A stretch of DNA of 64,000 nt from Candidatus Saccharimonadales bacterium (GCA_036388415.1 DASVRW010000002.1:479396-543395); one strand, 5' to 3'. Shown: positions 18,195 to 28,076, numbered from the stretch's first letter. Made by a program: numbers and translations. The notes: a model not told the origin generated them from the sequence alone.

Positions 18195-19979
18195 TTACTG
18201 CGGTCGCTGATTAGTCTGTTCAATCTCGCGGATTTGCCAGTTATTCACGTTGTTGTATCTGTCGGTATTAGTGTTCAAGACATGCCGTTCCATGCCGTAG
18301 ACGATACCGTGCGTCAGATACTCATAATGCGGCTGGTACAAGCCGAGCGCTGGAACATCCTGCTGCCAGGCCTGCAGGAATGGTTTATACTTTACGACCC
18401 GCAAATCCGGCTCAATACGAGTACGGCCAGCCTCGAGTGAGACATCAGCAGTTTTGGATTTGAATTCTGAAAAATTAAGTCCGCTCGAGCGAACGTCGGT
18501 TTGTGAGCCGTGCCAATATACAAAAACGTCTGGATCAACGCCGACAGATATTCCGTACAGTAAGGCATCGTAGTCACGACTAGAAATTGAACGCTGCAGA
18601 TCCTCGCTGCTTTGCAGGCGAACGATTGGCGCAACGCCTATAGTGCTCCAGGCTTTGACGAGTTGACCAGTTACCATTCGGCTTTCGGCCGTGTCTTGCC
18701 CGTAGAGCGAAAAACGCAGTGGAACACCGGCTTTACTGCGCACGCCGTCCTCACCAAGCTTCCAACCGGCAGCATCGAGTCCGGCCGTTGCAGCAGCGAC
18801 GTCGAAGACTGGCTGTACCTGCGTGTTGTCATAGCCTAGCTGCCCCAGCAGGAACGGGCCGCGTACCGGGTGTGTCGGGTAACTCAAGCTGTCTATAATC
18901 GCCTGGACGTCTACTGATTGTACTAAGGCTTTCCGGACGGCAACATCAGCCAGCACTGGATTGCTATGCTTAAAGAACACCATGTTTGCCGCCGACAACA
19001 TAAAGCTGTTCGAGTTGATACCGTCTTGCTCCACGAGATCTTTCGGCGGATCCATGATACTGGCAGCTGTTAATTCCTGATTTTTGAAGCCTTCACGCAG
19101 CTGTTCAGCGTCATGAAAAGCATGGACGACGAAACTTGCCAGTTTGGGCGCACCGCCATGGTAGCCCTGGAATGGCTGCAGCGCGATTTTGGATTGGCGG
19201 GTTTCCGGTGATTCACCAGTTACTTCAATATTTTGCCAGGCAAACGGACCAGCACCAACCGGCCTTTCCGTGTTGAAGCTGACTGATCGCATTTCGGACG
19301 GCGCAACGTCCTTCAGCAGATGCTTTGGAATAATACCGTTCGTCATGTTATACGGAAATGAGCCGAGTACGCTCGGGAGTGTAAAGCTAACCGTGAGCGG
19401 ATCGACAACAGCGATAGTAATTCCCTGCCAGCCGCGGTTTAGAACAGAGAGGGCGTCGGGATTTTGTATCATGCCGTACGTAAAGACCACATCTTCGGCG
19501 GTCAGCGGTGCACCGTCATGCCAGGTCAGTCCGGGCTTAAGGGTCACCGTATAGGTCTTGCCGCCTGGGTCAACCGTGTAGCCGGCTGCCAGATCGCCGA
19601 TGAGATTGTTATCGTCGTCGTATTTAAATAATCCGGCAAATATAAGTTTTGATACCGATTCGTCAACCTGGTTGGTGGCATAGAGCGGGTTGGCATTGGT
19701 GAAGTCACCTAGTATTCCTTCAGTAAAAATTCCACCAGTTGTCGGCTGTAAAGTTTGAAAATAACCATCAAGTGCCCGTATCTGCCCGACAAGTGCGGCA
19801 CAGAGCAAGGCTACAAGCACCAGCCAGCCAGCGACAAATCTGCGCACTGCAACTAAGCGGTCAAGCCGTTTGAAGAAGAAGCGCTCTGAAGCATGCTCAG
19901 CACGGGCACTGAGGCTTTCCACCTGAGTGCGCCGTTTGCGGAACTTGCGCCGAAAGAAAATCTTGGAATCGTGTAGCAT
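18195..19979 (-). CDS. ABC-type oligopeptide-binding protein (SBP family 5), 594 aa
   Basis: An extracellular solute-binding protein of the OppA/DppA type. A long basic cytoplasmic N-terminus (about 45 residues) precedes one membrane segment (47-70), so it is membrane-anchored; there is no lipobox. The SBP_bac_5 domain follows from about residue 85, with characteristic GLFKYDDDNNLIGDLAAGYT, the LTAEDVVFTYGMIQ region and VGAGPFAW. Nothing nearby encodes permease or ATPase partners. It follows secG by 8 bp and so is co-transcribed with a secretion gene. It may take up peptides from a host with distant permease genes, or act alone as a chaperone or sensor. Confidence 0.9.
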   Translation of the reverse strand: MLHDSKIFFRRKFRKRRTQVESLSARAEHASERFFFKRLDRLVAVRRFVAGWLVLVALLCAALVGQIRALDGYFQTLQPTTGGIFTEGILGDFTNANPLYATNQVDESVSKLIFAGLFKYDDDNNLIGDLAAGYTVDPGGKTYTVTLKPGLTWHDGAPLTAEDVVFTYGMIQNPDALSVLNRGWQGITIAVVDPLTVSFTLPSVLGSFPYNMTNGIIPKHLLKDVAPSEMRSVSFNTERPVGAGPFAWQNIEVTGESPETRQSKIALQPFQGYHGGAPKLASFVVHAFHDAEQLREGFKNQELTAASIMDPPKDLVEQDGINSNSFMLSAANMVFFKHSNPVLADVAVRKALVQSVDVQAIIDSLSYPTHPVRGPFLLGQLGYDNTQVQPVFDVAAATAGLDAAGWKLGEDGVRSKAGVPLRFSLYGQDTAESRMVTGQLVKAWSTIGVAPIVRLQSSEDLQRSISSRDYDALLYGISVGVDPDVFVYWHGSQTDVRSSGLNFSEFKSKTADVSLEAGRTRIEPDLRVVKYKPFLQAWQQDVPALGLYQPHYEYLTHGIVYGMERHVLNTNTDRYNNVNNWQIREIEQTNQRPQ

Positions 19980-19987
19980 AGTGTATT

Positions 19988-20200
19988 TTACGCAAGGATA
20001 CTAAATAGCAGTGACAATGTGAACAGTAGTCCGGTAATGACCGTTAACTGGAAAATTGTCTTGTCGGTGCCGCGCCGCGTCGTATTTACTTCAGCCGATC
20101 CACCGATACCGGCACCAAGGCTAGCACCGCGTGTTTGCACTAGGATTAAGATTGTCATAAGTACCGTTGAACCGATTGTTACGTAATTCCAAATAGTCAT
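19988..20200 (-). CDS. secG: preprotein translocase subunit SecG, 70 aa
   Basis: A small SecYEG subunit. Two transmembrane helices (about 5-25 and 49-69) flank the conserved glycine-rich loop (QTRGASLGAGIGGSAE) and the RRGTDK motif just before helix 2. The length is typical. It lies between a phage-holin-like gene (9 bp upstream) and the solute-binding protein gene (8 bp downstream). Confidence 0.92.
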   Translation of the reverse strand: MTIWNYVTIGSTVLMTILILVQTRGASLGAGIGGSAEVNTTRRGTDKTIFQLTVITGLLFTLSLLFSILA

Positions 20201-20209
20201 TCTATCCCC

Positions 20210-20575
20210 TTATTTTCTTTCTTCTAGAATTGCTGTTACTAGATAGTTTACAAGCCCGATTATCATCCCGGCAAGTATTGCAGCCCAAAAATTAGTTATT
20301 TCGAGCGGCGCATACAGTTTACTGACCAGAAATACCATCAAACCGTTGACGACAATCATGAATAATCCAAGTGTTAAAAGGATAGCAGGAAGCGACAATA
20401 TCACCACGATTGGCTTAATGATGACATTGACAATCGCCAGAAGTAATCCAGCGATAATAATCACGAAGACGCGGTCTTGGTAATCAATACTATTGCTCAG
20501 CAAGCCTGCGGCGATCCAGAGGCCCAGACTTGATACCAGCCAGCGGATCAAAAATCGGTAAAATGGCCGTTTCAT
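20210..20575 (-). CDS. phage holin family 4-like membrane protein, 121 aa
   Basis: Four hydrophobic helices (about 8-28, 35-60, 62-85, 92-115) with the family pattern AGLLLAIVNVIIKPIVVILSLP and a second LAGMIIGLVNYLV repeat. It matches the 'phage holin family / mycobacterial phage holin superfamily IV' (YvlD-like) proteins, which are chromosomal and of unknown function despite the name. It heads the secG operon. No phage genes adjoin, so a lysis role is unlikely. Confidence 0.85.
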   Translation of the reverse strand: MKRPFYRFLIRWLVSSLGLWIAAGLLSNSIDYQDRVFVIIIAGLLLAIVNVIIKPIVVILSLPAILLTLGLFMIVVNGLMVFLVSKLYAPLEITNFWAAILAGMIIGLVNYLVTAILEERK

Positions 20576-20618
20576 TACTGTTTATTGTAGCATGCAGGAC
20601 ATGCATTCAGATATCAGA

Positions 20619-21863
20619 TTACATAAGCGTTTTAGGTAATCGGGCACTCAGGACCGTGGCACCGTCCGCTGTAATCAGAACGTCGTCTTCCAAACGCACG
20701 CCGATTCCTTCGGCTGGGATATATATACCGGGCTCATTGGTCAGGACCATGCCCGGTTCGAGCGGCTTGGTGTAATCACCGACATCATGGACGTCTAGGC
20801 CCAGGAAATGCGACGTGGAGTGTGGAAAATAGGTACGGATTGATTCGCGGTCTACCGTTTTGATAAGCTGCAGTTTTTGTAGAGTCTGCCCCATATACTT
20901 TTCAACGGCTGCTTCATACTCCTTGAGTAGGGTACCGGGCTTGAGCAACGTTAGAGCGTATGTCTGGACGTCTAGCACGGCCGCAAACACTTCTTGCTGA
21001 CGCGCCGTGGGGGTACCGTAGACTTTGGTGCGGGTTATATCTGCAGCATAGTGACTGACTTCGGCGCCGACGTCCAGTATAACCAGCGAATTAGCCTGCA
21101 GAGCGCCGTTATTTGCGACGTTATGCAGCGTGCAAGCCCGCTTACCCCCGGCGATAATCGGCGCAAATGCATGGCCACTAGCTCCGCGGAACCGGAATTC
21201 TCGTCCAAGATCGGCTTCGATTTCATATTCGTTGTGGTAGCCGCCGAAACGGGCTGGTTCCGTCAACAGCAATAAACTATCGATGGTCGTATCAATAGCG
21301 GACTGTAAAGCCTCTAGCTCGGCGGGCTGTTTGATGCTACGCAGTGTTGCCAGTTCGGCGCGGATATCAATAAAATTAATGTCTTTGACATGCTGGCGCA
21401 GCCGGTCAGCCAGGCCGAGGCGTGCTGGATTGGTGTACATACCGTATTGCTCAATGTATGCGGCTGGCGCTACCGGAGTTGCCACTGACTTTGACTTCGT
21501 GACATCAGCTGCCAGCTTCGACCAGCCAGTGTCAGCATCAAGCACCGTCTTAATACCCGAAATCCGCGTTAGCTCAGCCGCATCGACGGCTCCATCAAAG
21601 GCTTCCCGGCTGGCGCTGCGTCCGGGTACAATTAAATATTCCTGGCCGTCATGCATGACGAGCATAAGATCAGGCTCGGAAATGCCCGTCAAATACCAGA
21701 AGCTACTATCCTGCTGAAACGGAAATGTATTGTCGGCATTCCGCTGCAACAAACCATTAGCCGTTACGACGATTGGAACAGCATTCTGAACTGCATCACG
21801 CAGACGCTGCCGGTTACCGGCAAAAAATTCTGCTGTAAATAATAGATTAGTGTTCATAGTCAT
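20619..21863 (-). CDS. pepP: Xaa-Pro aminopeptidase (M24B), 414 aa
   Basis: Removes N-terminal residues preceding proline; cytosolic, two-metal enzyme. The AMP-N domain covers about 1-135 (FPFQQDSSFWYLTG is typical). The M24 domain has the metal ligands in order: LDVGAEVSHYAADITRT (two Asp), SHFLGLDVHD (His), LTNEPGIYI (Glu) and VRLEDDVL (Glu). It has full family length. TATACT lies 9 nt before the first ATG, implying a leaderless message; a second ATG two codons on is also possible. It follows uvrC by 30 bp. Confidence 0.93.
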   Translation of the reverse strand: MTMNTNLLFTAEFFAGNRQRLRDAVQNAVPIVVTANGLLQRNADNTFPFQQDSSFWYLTGISEPDLMLVMHDGQEYLIVPGRSASREAFDGAVDAAELTRISGIKTVLDADTGWSKLAADVTKSKSVATPVAPAAYIEQYGMYTNPARLGLADRLRQHVKDINFIDIRAELATLRSIKQPAELEALQSAIDTTIDSLLLLTEPARFGGYHNEYEIEADLGREFRFRGASGHAFAPIIAGGKRACTLHNVANNGALQANSLVILDVGAEVSHYAADITRTKVYGTPTARQQEVFAAVLDVQTYALTLLKPGTLLKEYEAAVEKYMGQTLQKLQLIKTVDRESIRTYFPHSTSHFLGLDVHDVGDYTKPLEPGMVLTNEPGIYIPAEGIGVRLEDDVLITADGATVLSARLPKTLM

Positions 21864-21893
21864 TAATTTTCAAGTATATCAAAAAGCCAGCGG

Positions 21894-23465
21894 TTATGAC
21901 TGGGCTGACTTTATCGGCAGCAAATACTTACGGAGCTCGGCTGCCCTTTTATCGCCGAGACAGACAGCGAGTTCGGTCGGAGAGGCCTCGGCAATGCCCT
22001 TCATACTGCCGAATGTTTTAAGCAGTTTTTTGCGGGTGGCTGGCCCGAAGCCTGGTATATCGTCCAGCATGCTAGCTGTCTGACGCTTTGACTTAAGCAC
22101 GCTGTGATAGCTGACTGCAAAGCGGTGCGACTCATCGCGGATACGCTGCAGCAATTTTACGAGGTTTGTATTGTGCGGCAGATTAACGAGCGTGAAATCC
22201 TCGCTGACGGTACTAAAACCGCCGAGTTTATGCAGATACTCCGTGCTAAGCGTGACATTACTGAAATTATGCTTGATGACAATCTGCTCTTCACGCTTGG
22301 CGAGGCCAATCATCGGAATGTCTTGGCAGCTTGGGATAGCTGTCACAGCGCCGTTATCGTCAACTGGACCAGCTTTGCAGGCTTCGTCACGGGCGCGGGT
22401 GGCTGCATCGAGCTGCCCTTTGCCTCCATCGACCAGTATCAAGCTCGGCTTGCCCCAGGCTTTCAGATTTTTCTCTGATAGTCTGCGGCTGAGCGTCTCG
22501 TGCATGTTAGCAAAATCATTGTTATGGTCCTTTTTGGTTTTGAATTTGCGATACTCTGCTTTGTCACTGGCACCATTTGTGAATACAACCATGCTGGCGA
22601 CAACATCCGTACCGGACATATGAGAGATATCGTAACCTTCGATGCGCTGCGGAAACCGCGCCAGCCCGAGGAGCTCGACCAGTTCGTTGAGCGCGTGGTC
22701 TTTGCTGATATCCATAAACTCTTTATCACTGAAAATGACCTGCTTGTTGAGGTTTTGCAACGCCGTCAGCCGGTTGCGAAGCTGCGCTGCCTGCTCAAAA
22801 TCCTGTGCTTTGGCAGCTGTCTTCATATCCTTTTCGAGTTCACGGATGATTGTAACCCGTTTGCCTTCGATATAGGCCATCAGCCGACGCAGATTTGCCC
22901 GGTAATCCTCCAGCGTTGTCCGGCCTTCCTCGAGGCCGGGATCCAGTCCAAGGTGATACTGCAGCGTGGCCCGTTTTTGACCAGTCGATTGCTTGGTGGC
23001 ATAGGGGAAAATGCGGCGCAGCAGCTTGAGCGCGACGCGGACACTGGATAGCGATGGATATGGCCCAAAGTAACGGGCACCGTCATCGAGCGGCCGGCGG
23101 GTGGTACTTACCGTTGGATAGCTAGCATCATAATCAATCCTGATGTAGGCCATGGCTTTGTCGTCGCGCAGCAAGATGTTGTACTTCGGCATATAGCGCC
23201 GAATCATTTCTGCTTCGAGAAACAAGGCTTCAATTTCGGATTCCACGACCATCCAGTCGGTATCAGCTATTTCACTCACTAATACATCTGTTTTGACATC
23301 ACGGAGGCGCGACTTCTGGAAATACTGACGGACGCGGTTACGCAGGACGGCGGCTTTTCCGATATAAATAATACTTCCGCTGGCGTCTTTGTGGAAGTAG
23401 ACGCCCGGCTGTTTGGGAAGATCCTGCAGTTTCGTTTCAAGCGCCGATGATATTTGTATGTGCAT
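21894..23465 (-). CDS. uvrC: excinuclease ABC subunit C, 523 aa
   Basis: Makes both incisions in nucleotide excision repair. A GIY-YIG nuclease domain is at the N-terminus (GVYFHKDASGSIIYIGKA, 21-38), followed by a UVR motif near 190-225 (interaction with UvrB), an RNase-H-like nuclease domain (YDISHMSGTDVVASMVVF with the catalytic Asp) and a C-terminal HhH region (DDIPGFGPATRKKLLKTFGS). It is somewhat shorter than the usual ~600 residues. TATAAT lies 10 nt before the ATG. uvrA is about 9 kb away on the same strand. Confidence 0.95.
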   Translation of the reverse strand: MHIQISSALETKLQDLPKQPGVYFHKDASGSIIYIGKAAVLRNRVRQYFQKSRLRDVKTDVLVSEIADTDWMVVESEIEALFLEAEMIRRYMPKYNILLRDDKAMAYIRIDYDASYPTVSTTRRPLDDGARYFGPYPSLSSVRVALKLLRRIFPYATKQSTGQKRATLQYHLGLDPGLEEGRTTLEDYRANLRRLMAYIEGKRVTIIRELEKDMKTAAKAQDFEQAAQLRNRLTALQNLNKQVIFSDKEFMDISKDHALNELVELLGLARFPQRIEGYDISHMSGTDVVASMVVFTNGASDKAEYRKFKTKKDHNNDFANMHETLSRRLSEKNLKAWGKPSLILVDGGKGQLDAATRARDEACKAGPVDDNGAVTAIPSCQDIPMIGLAKREEQIVIKHNFSNVTLSTEYLHKLGGFSTVSEDFTLVNLPHNTNLVKLLQRIRDESHRFAVSYHSVLKSKRQTASMLDDIPGFGPATRKKLLKTFGSMKGIAEASPTELAVCLGDKRAAELRKYLLPIKSAQS

Positions 23466-23549
23466 AGCATAATCTATTATATATCGGTTACGCCTGCTTT
23501 CTATTCCAAATTATGCCGACGAGGGTTTAAGCCCATTCATATCTGCCAA

Positions 23550-24131
23550 CTAACGGTTACGAATTCGGTATGTTGCACCGGCTGTGGTACTGATGACGTT
23601 CTGGCCGTCTGCCGCACTCACGAGCAGCGTTGAGTTCAGATCGTAACTCAGGCTTGCTGTGCCGCTGGCACCTGGCAATACCTTGAAATTGACAGTTGCA
23701 ACTAGTTGCTCGCCGGTCACACCAGCGGCTGAACCAGTTGCAATACTTCGTGCGATGCGGATCAGACCAGGCGTTGATGTATCGGTTGATGCGACAACTG
23801 GAAACGCCGTACTCTCCCCGATACTCATAAATTCAAGTTGGCCCGCAGGATAGACGAGCGCAATCTGTGCGACATTAACTGGGACTGTACCGCTATTTGC
23901 ATAGATAGCAGCTGACACATTGGAACCTGGTGTAATTGTCGTCGATGCTGGTTTGATAAGTAATGTTTGAACTGTAGCAGTCGGCTTGGCGCGTGCGGCC
24001 TGGCTACTATTCTGATAGTTGACACCTGCAGCCCCAACAATCAATACCGCCACAATTGCCAGTCCGGCTGACATTAGCCTGAAACGCTGATTGGTTGCAA
24101 TCTTTTTATTCGATTTTTTGGACTTTTTCAT
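23550..24131 (-). CDS. exported cohesin-like domain protein, 193 aa
   Basis: A membrane-anchored exported protein: a Lys-rich start, one hydrophobic segment (about 20-40) and a single beta-sandwich domain resembling cohesin/CBM2-type folds (TTITPGSNVSAAIYANSG, AQIALVYPAGQLEFMSIG, STPGLIRIARSI, VTGEQLVATVNFKVL). It is a paralogue of the next gene upstream (24156-24839), sharing TDTTTPGLVRFARS-type and VTGE motifs, and the two are in tandem with 24 bp between them. The partner is unknown; no dockerin was noticed in the window. Confidence 0.75.
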   Translation of the reverse strand: MKKSKKSNKKIATNQRFRLMSAGLAIVAVLIVGAAGVNYQNSSQAARAKPTATVQTLLIKPASTTITPGSNVSAAIYANSGTVPVNVAQIALVYPAGQLEFMSIGESTAFPVVASTDTSTPGLIRIARSIATGSAAGVTGEQLVATVNFKVLPGASGTASLSYDLNSTLLVSAADGQNVISTTAGATYRIRNR

Positions 24132-24155
24132 ATTATTTCCTTATATTATGGGCGA

Positions 24156-24839
24156 CTAGCGTAGCTGCATTGACCCGGTTGATTGTCCGAGGATATTTTG
24201 ATTATCGGTACTTCGCACCAAATATGATTCTCCCCAATCAACCGTCAACTCAGACACCAGATCAACTTCCTTAAGCGCCTTAAATGTAAAAGTTACCACT
24301 TGATTTTCACCTGTTACAGACGCGGCGTTTGCTTCGACAGAACGAGCAAACCGGACTAACCCTGGCGTTGTTGTGTCAGTTGCAGCTTCTTGAGGAAAGG
24401 CAGTTGCCGTTTTGACGTCGACGATCTTGAGTTTATCAGATGGATAACGGACAACTCCTTGGACTGCATTAACAGGTTGGGTTTGACTATTTGCATACAG
24501 GCTTATGGTAACCATATTGTCTGGCTTTGTTTGAGCATGCACCAGCGGCTTCAGTGATAATGAAGCCTGCGTATCTTTTTGCAGATTTTTTTGCTGACTG
24601 GCGGCATTCTGCAAAGATGCCGGCTTATCATAGTCTGCCAGGCCTAGTGAAATAGACACCAGCATAGCAGCGGCAAGTACAGCCCCCGCCGTAAATACCG
24701 ACCGCTCTTTCTGGGTTGCGGCCTTCGACTTCGTTGACCGCGACCTACTCCAGACACTACTCATGCTCTTACTTGATACTTTACTTGCTTTTGCAACACG
24801 AGCTGATTTGGCTGGTGATTTTGTTGGCTTGCTCGGCAT
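24156..24839 (-). CDS. exported cohesin-like domain protein, paralogue, 227 aa
   Basis: Same plan as the downstream gene with a longer Ser/Lys/Ala-rich cytoplasmic tail (about 45 residues), one membrane segment (about 50-68) and a beta-sandwich domain with NMVTISLYANS, VQGVVRYPSDKLKIVDV, TTPGLVRFARS and VTGENQVVTFTFKAL. A GTG 39 bp upstream is in frame, but the ATG at 24839 has AAGGA 8 nt before it and is preferred. A tandem duplication followed by divergence is the simplest explanation. Confidence 0.75.
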   Translation of the reverse strand: MPSKPTKSPAKSARVAKASKVSSKSMSSVWSRSRSTKSKAATQKERSVFTAGAVLAAAMLVSISLGLADYDKPASLQNAASQQKNLQKDTQASLSLKPLVHAQTKPDNMVTISLYANSQTQPVNAVQGVVRYPSDKLKIVDVKTATAFPQEAATDTTTPGLVRFARSVEANAASVTGENQVVTFTFKALKEVDLVSELTVDWGESYLVRSTDNQNILGQSTGSMQLR

Positions 24840-24909
24840 GGCTTGAATCCTTGTTATGCTTTGTTTGTATTCTATCACGGAAGCATACCGTTTATGGTGT
24901 ACTCTAAAA

Positions 24910-25791
24910 CTATTTTACAGTAACAGCAGTTTCGCAGGCTGGACAGCTGGTTCGGGCCATGCATGCGGTGCAAACGACAATCAGTTCATTGCACTGCTTG
25001 ATCGCACAATTCGTGTAGCGGCTGGTTTTATCACCGCAGTGCACGCATACACCGATGTCTGTAGCCTTGTCAGAGAATTTAACGCCCATACGTCCGTCAA
25101 AGACATACAATGAGCCCTCCCATAGACCGTCATCAGCGTATTGCTGACCGTATGTCACGATACCACCGTCCAGCTGATAGACCTCTTTAAACCCACGTGT
25201 TTTCATTAAACTGCTAAGAATCTCGCAGCGGATACCGCCAGTACAGTAGGTCACGACGGGCTTATCTTTAATGTCATTGTACTTGTCACCTGCCAGATCA
25301 GTCAAAAAATCTTTCGTGGTCCGGGCATCAGGAACAACCGCGTTTTTGAACTTACCCACTTTAGCTTCATAGGCGTTACGGCCGTCAAAAAAGATAACAT
25401 CCTCGCCGCGTTCTTTAACTAATTTATGCACGTCAGCTGGCTTGAGATGTTTGCCGCCGCCGACAACGCCGTGATTATCAACCTGCAACTCGTCGGCCGC
25501 TCCAAACGTTACGATCTCGTCGCGCACTTTGACAGAAAGCTTCGGGAAATCATCCCGCCCACCATCACCCCATTTGAACTGAGTGCCTTTGAAGGCATCG
25601 TAGGCCTTGGTTTCTTTGATGTATGTTTTGACATCGTCGATTTCACCGCCAAGCGTCCCATTGATACCATGTTTGGATATGATGATGCGGCCGCGCAGCT
25701 CCAAACGCTCACAGAGAGCTTTTTGCCACAGCCGAACTGCCGCAGGGTCAGTAACTGGTGCGAATTTGTAATAAAGAATAATTTTTTGCAT
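24910..25791 (-). CDS. trhO: tRNA uridine(34) hydroxylase TrhO (rhodanese family), 293 aa
   Basis: Oxygen-dependent 5-hydroxylation of U34 in certain tRNAs. An N-terminal acylphosphatase-like domain (FAPVTDP..., [16 protein letters not shown]) precedes a rhodanese domain whose loop [10 protein letters not shown] carries Cys183; a C-terminal Cys-rich tail ([17 protein letters not shown]) looks zinc-binding, as in the family. The frame extends 41 codons further upstream into palindromic element copy B, but the family start is [10 protein letters not shown] at 25791, which has TATACT only 6 nt upstream (leaderless). The longer start would translate the repeat and is rejected. Confidence 0.93.
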   Translation of the reverse strand: MQKIILYYKFAPVTDPAAVRLWQKALCERLELRGRIIISKHGINGTLGGEIDDVKTYIKETKAYDAFKGTQFKWGDGGRDDFPKLSVKVRDEIVTFGAADELQVDNHGVVGGGKHLKPADVHKLVKERGEDVIFFDGRNAYEAKVGKFKNAVVPDARTTKDFLTDLAGDKYNDIKDKPVVTYCTGGIRCEILSSLMKTRGFKEVYQLDGGIVTYGQQYADDGLWEGSLYVFDGRMGVKFSDKATDIGVCVHCGDKTSRYTNCAIKQCNELIVVCTACMARTSCPACETAVTVK

Positions 25792-25853
25792 GTGTCCAGT
25801 ATACCTGATTGGGGCCAGTTTTGTCTTGATGCGGAGTATGTCAGTACAGGCAC

Positions 25854-25985
25854 GCCTGAATCTAAAAATCTCTCCATGAGCCTCGTCAACCTGTCCGCCC
25901 CTAAAATTTTTCATCTTAAGGATGAAATAATTTTGGGTCTGCCCCGCAGATCGCCACGATAGGGTAAAGGTTTTTAGATTCAGGT
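25854..25985 (-). repeat. interspersed palindromic element, copy B (132 bp)
   Basis: Inverse orientation to copies A and C. It has perfect 14-bp terminal inverted repeats CCTGAATCTAAAAA / TTTTTAGATTCAGG and the same inner stem (CCCAAAATTATTTCATC / GATGAAAAATTTTAGGGG, imperfect) and conserved GGGGCGGACAGGTTGACGAG block. Flanks AGGCAC (25848-25853) and AGGTAC (25986-25991) match at 5 of 6 bases. It lies between the end of the 655-aa gene and the trhO promoter. Confidence 0.85.
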
Positions 25986-26009
25986 AGGTACAAATAGTCT
26001 GCGCAGCTA

Positions 26010-27977
26010 CTACGCAGTCAGTCCCAGCAGCACCGCAACCGTCAAGCTGACAAGGACGACCGTCACGGTTATGGTGGCGATTTGCTTGTCGCGAATCGCT
26101 TTGAGTGTCGCCGCGTCCGGCTGTGGACGCGGACCGCTGTACGTGCTGGACGCGGACTGATCATCAGTCGCCAGCCGATGATCATTTGCGTCATTGTGTC
26201 CGTTAATACTGTCAGAACTAGTTGCCATTATGCCGCCGGCTACTAGAGAAGCGGCTTGTCCGCCGGTCGATTGCCGCATGCGCGGGTCGCGTTCGTATTT
26301 TAATTCTTTTTCCCGTATTTCTCGGCTGACAGCGGCACTGACGTCCCGCCCTTCCAAAAATTCGCCGACCACCCGGCGAACGGCTCGCTCGTCAAGACTG
26401 CCGAGTTGCATCATTTCTTTGAGGCTGAGACCTTGGACGCTGATTTTTTCAGCTGCCCCGACCAGTTCTTCGCGGCTGAATTCTTCGGCAGTTTTATGGA
26501 ATGGCACAACAGGAGAGCGCTCAGCTTTGTCAGCGATATTTGCAGCGGCGGCGGCAAGTGGCACTTCTACCAGTAAACGGCCGACGTTTTCGGATCTCGC
26601 AAACTCAGCTGGTGACTGGTTCGACTGCAGTTCGGCCTTGAATGCGGATGCTGCCGTAGCCGGTTGCCGGGCGTAAAGCTCGCCCGCTATACCGGCACCA
26701 ATTCCGGCGAATACCGCCGCTTCCGCAGTCGGCTGTTCAGCATGAGGTACAACAATGTTTTTGCCAGTCGCTTTCGGTACCGGCTGCAGTAAATCTTTGA
26801 CAAAACGCTGGCGTTCCGGGACGCCGGTGATAGCCTGCACTTTTTCACGGGCCAGGGCTTTAATCTGACTTTCTTTATGAACAATGGTTGCTTGCAGATT
26901 TTGAAGCTGCCGTTCCAAACCGCGCTTAACGGGAGCTGATTGCCTTTCAGCAGTAGCCTGACCGATCTTTTTGCCGCGGCGGCGGCCAATGAAGTATCCG
27001 ACCAGTCCGCCTGCCAGCAAGCCTTGGCCTGCCGCCGCACGTGCCTCCCGCGCTGCCTCTCCTAGCGAAACAGCATTTGCAGCTAGTTCTGTATTTCGTG
27101 CCGAAAAGCTGCCTGGCCTCCCACCTGAATAATCAGGAGATGACGGGCCACTGTTGCCATACAACGGCGGTATCGGTGGCGCAGCCGCGGATGCCGCAAA
27201 TACCATGCGGTCCTCAGTGGCTCTATCTGGCAACGGGGGCAGCGCTTCGGCCAGACTGCGCTGCGGGCCCATACCACCGAGCGTGTCGGTGTTTGGCGGT
27301 AAGGCAGCGCCCTGGGGGTCGGTATCGACAATTTCTGCTGGCTCGATTGAAAGATTTTCAATGCGTTCGACAGCTGCTTGACTAGCCTGTTCGATGGCCT
27401 GCGCCGCTGTCTGCGGATTATCATCAGCTAGGCGTTCCTGCATACTGCGCAGCAGCGCCACATCAGCTGCTGTTTCAGCGGCGATGGGACTGGCTGACAT
27501 ATCCAGTGGCAGATCATGTAGCTCGCCGTCTGCCGCGTGTAATTGGATTTCCGCAAAGTCATGGGCAGCGCGTTTAAGCTCTCTATTGTCAGCTGGGCTG
27601 AGTTCGGCGGAAGTGGTCTCTGACCTTTCCGCATTGTCTGAGGCAGAGAGAGCTGCTGCTTCTTTGCCCGCGCTGGTTAATCCGCTGGCAGTATCCTCAG
27701 GCTTCGGTATACCGAACAACGGTATGTCCGCGGAGTCGCTTTTGTTCTCAGGCGCACTGATAATTTTCTGCCAGTACGACTCTTTTTTGCTGCTGCGCAG
27801 TTTGCGCTGCTCGGCTTGCTCGCGCTTCACCGAATCGCTAGTTGCTATCTCAGCCAGCGCGGCCGCCGACGTTGATTTCTTCTTCTTTTCTTTGCTTTTA
27901 GAGTCATCATCTTTTTGTGATTCTGATGATGGCTTTGGTGAGGATGATTCCGGTGATGAAAATGTGCCGAATTCCAT
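26010..27977 (-). CDS. large disordered tail-anchored protein, 655 aa
   Basis: An unrecognised protein with almost no hydrophobic core until the end. The first 280 residues are Ser/Lys/Glu- then Ala/Glu/Pro-rich and probably disordered. A glycine-zipper segment (about 318-334, [19 protein letters not shown]) is followed by a coiled-coil-like stretch ([20 protein letters not shown]). The only clear transmembrane helix is the last 20 residues ([18 protein letters not shown]), so most of the chain would stay in the cytoplasm. Paralogues or a function are not known to me. The stop lies 25 bp from element copy B. Confidence 0.75.
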   Translation of the reverse strand: MEFGTFSSPESSSPKPSSESQKDDDSKSKEKKKKSTSAAALAEIATSDSVKREQAEQRKLRSSKKESYWQKIISAPENKSDSADIPLFGIPKPEDTASGLTSAGKEAAALSASDNAERSETTSAELSPADNRELKRAAHDFAEIQLHAADGELHDLPLDMSASPIAAETAADVALLRSMQERLADDNPQTAAQAIEQASQAAVERIENLSIEPAEIVDTDPQGAALPPNTDTLGGMGPQRSLAEALPPLPDRATEDRMVFAASAAAPPIPPLYGNSGPSSPDYSGGRPGSFSARNTELAANAVSLGEAAREARAAAGQGLLAGGLVGYFIGRRRGKKIGQATAERQSAPVKRGLERQLQNLQATIVHKESQIKALAREKVQAITGVPERQRFVKDLLQPVPKATGKNIVVPHAEQPTAEAAVFAGIGAGIAGELYARQPATAASAFKAELQSNQSPAEFARSENVGRLLVEVPLAAAAANIADKAERSPVVPFHKTAEEFSREELVGAAEKISVQGLSLKEMMQLGSLDERAVRRVVGEFLEGRDVSAAVSREIREKELKYERDPRMRQSTGGQAASLVAGGIMATSSDSINGHNDANDHRLATDDQSASSTYSGPRPQPDAATLKAIRDKQIATITVTVVLVSLTVAVLLGLTA

Positions 27978-28011
27978 GGCTATAGTACAGTGTAAGCGAA
28001 ATAACCACTAT

Positions 28012-28017
28012 TTGACA
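28012..28017 (+). promoter_or_regulatory. possible -35 box
   Basis: A perfect TTGACA in the spacer upstream of the ABC transporter, but with no good -10 at 16-18 nt. Recorded only as a candidate. Confidence 0.2.
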
Positions 28018-28076
28018 ACTTGCTTCTGTGCGTTCTTGTATTTATAACGGCAAACGTATAAGATAAGAGCTATTAT

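Noticed and set aside
20210-20575. Prophage lysis gene
   Set aside because: The holin-4 family is chromosomal in many bacteria and no phage gene lies nearby.
25792-25914. 41-codon N-terminal extension of trhO
   Set aside because: It translates repeat copy B; the family start at 25791 has a -10 box directly upstream.
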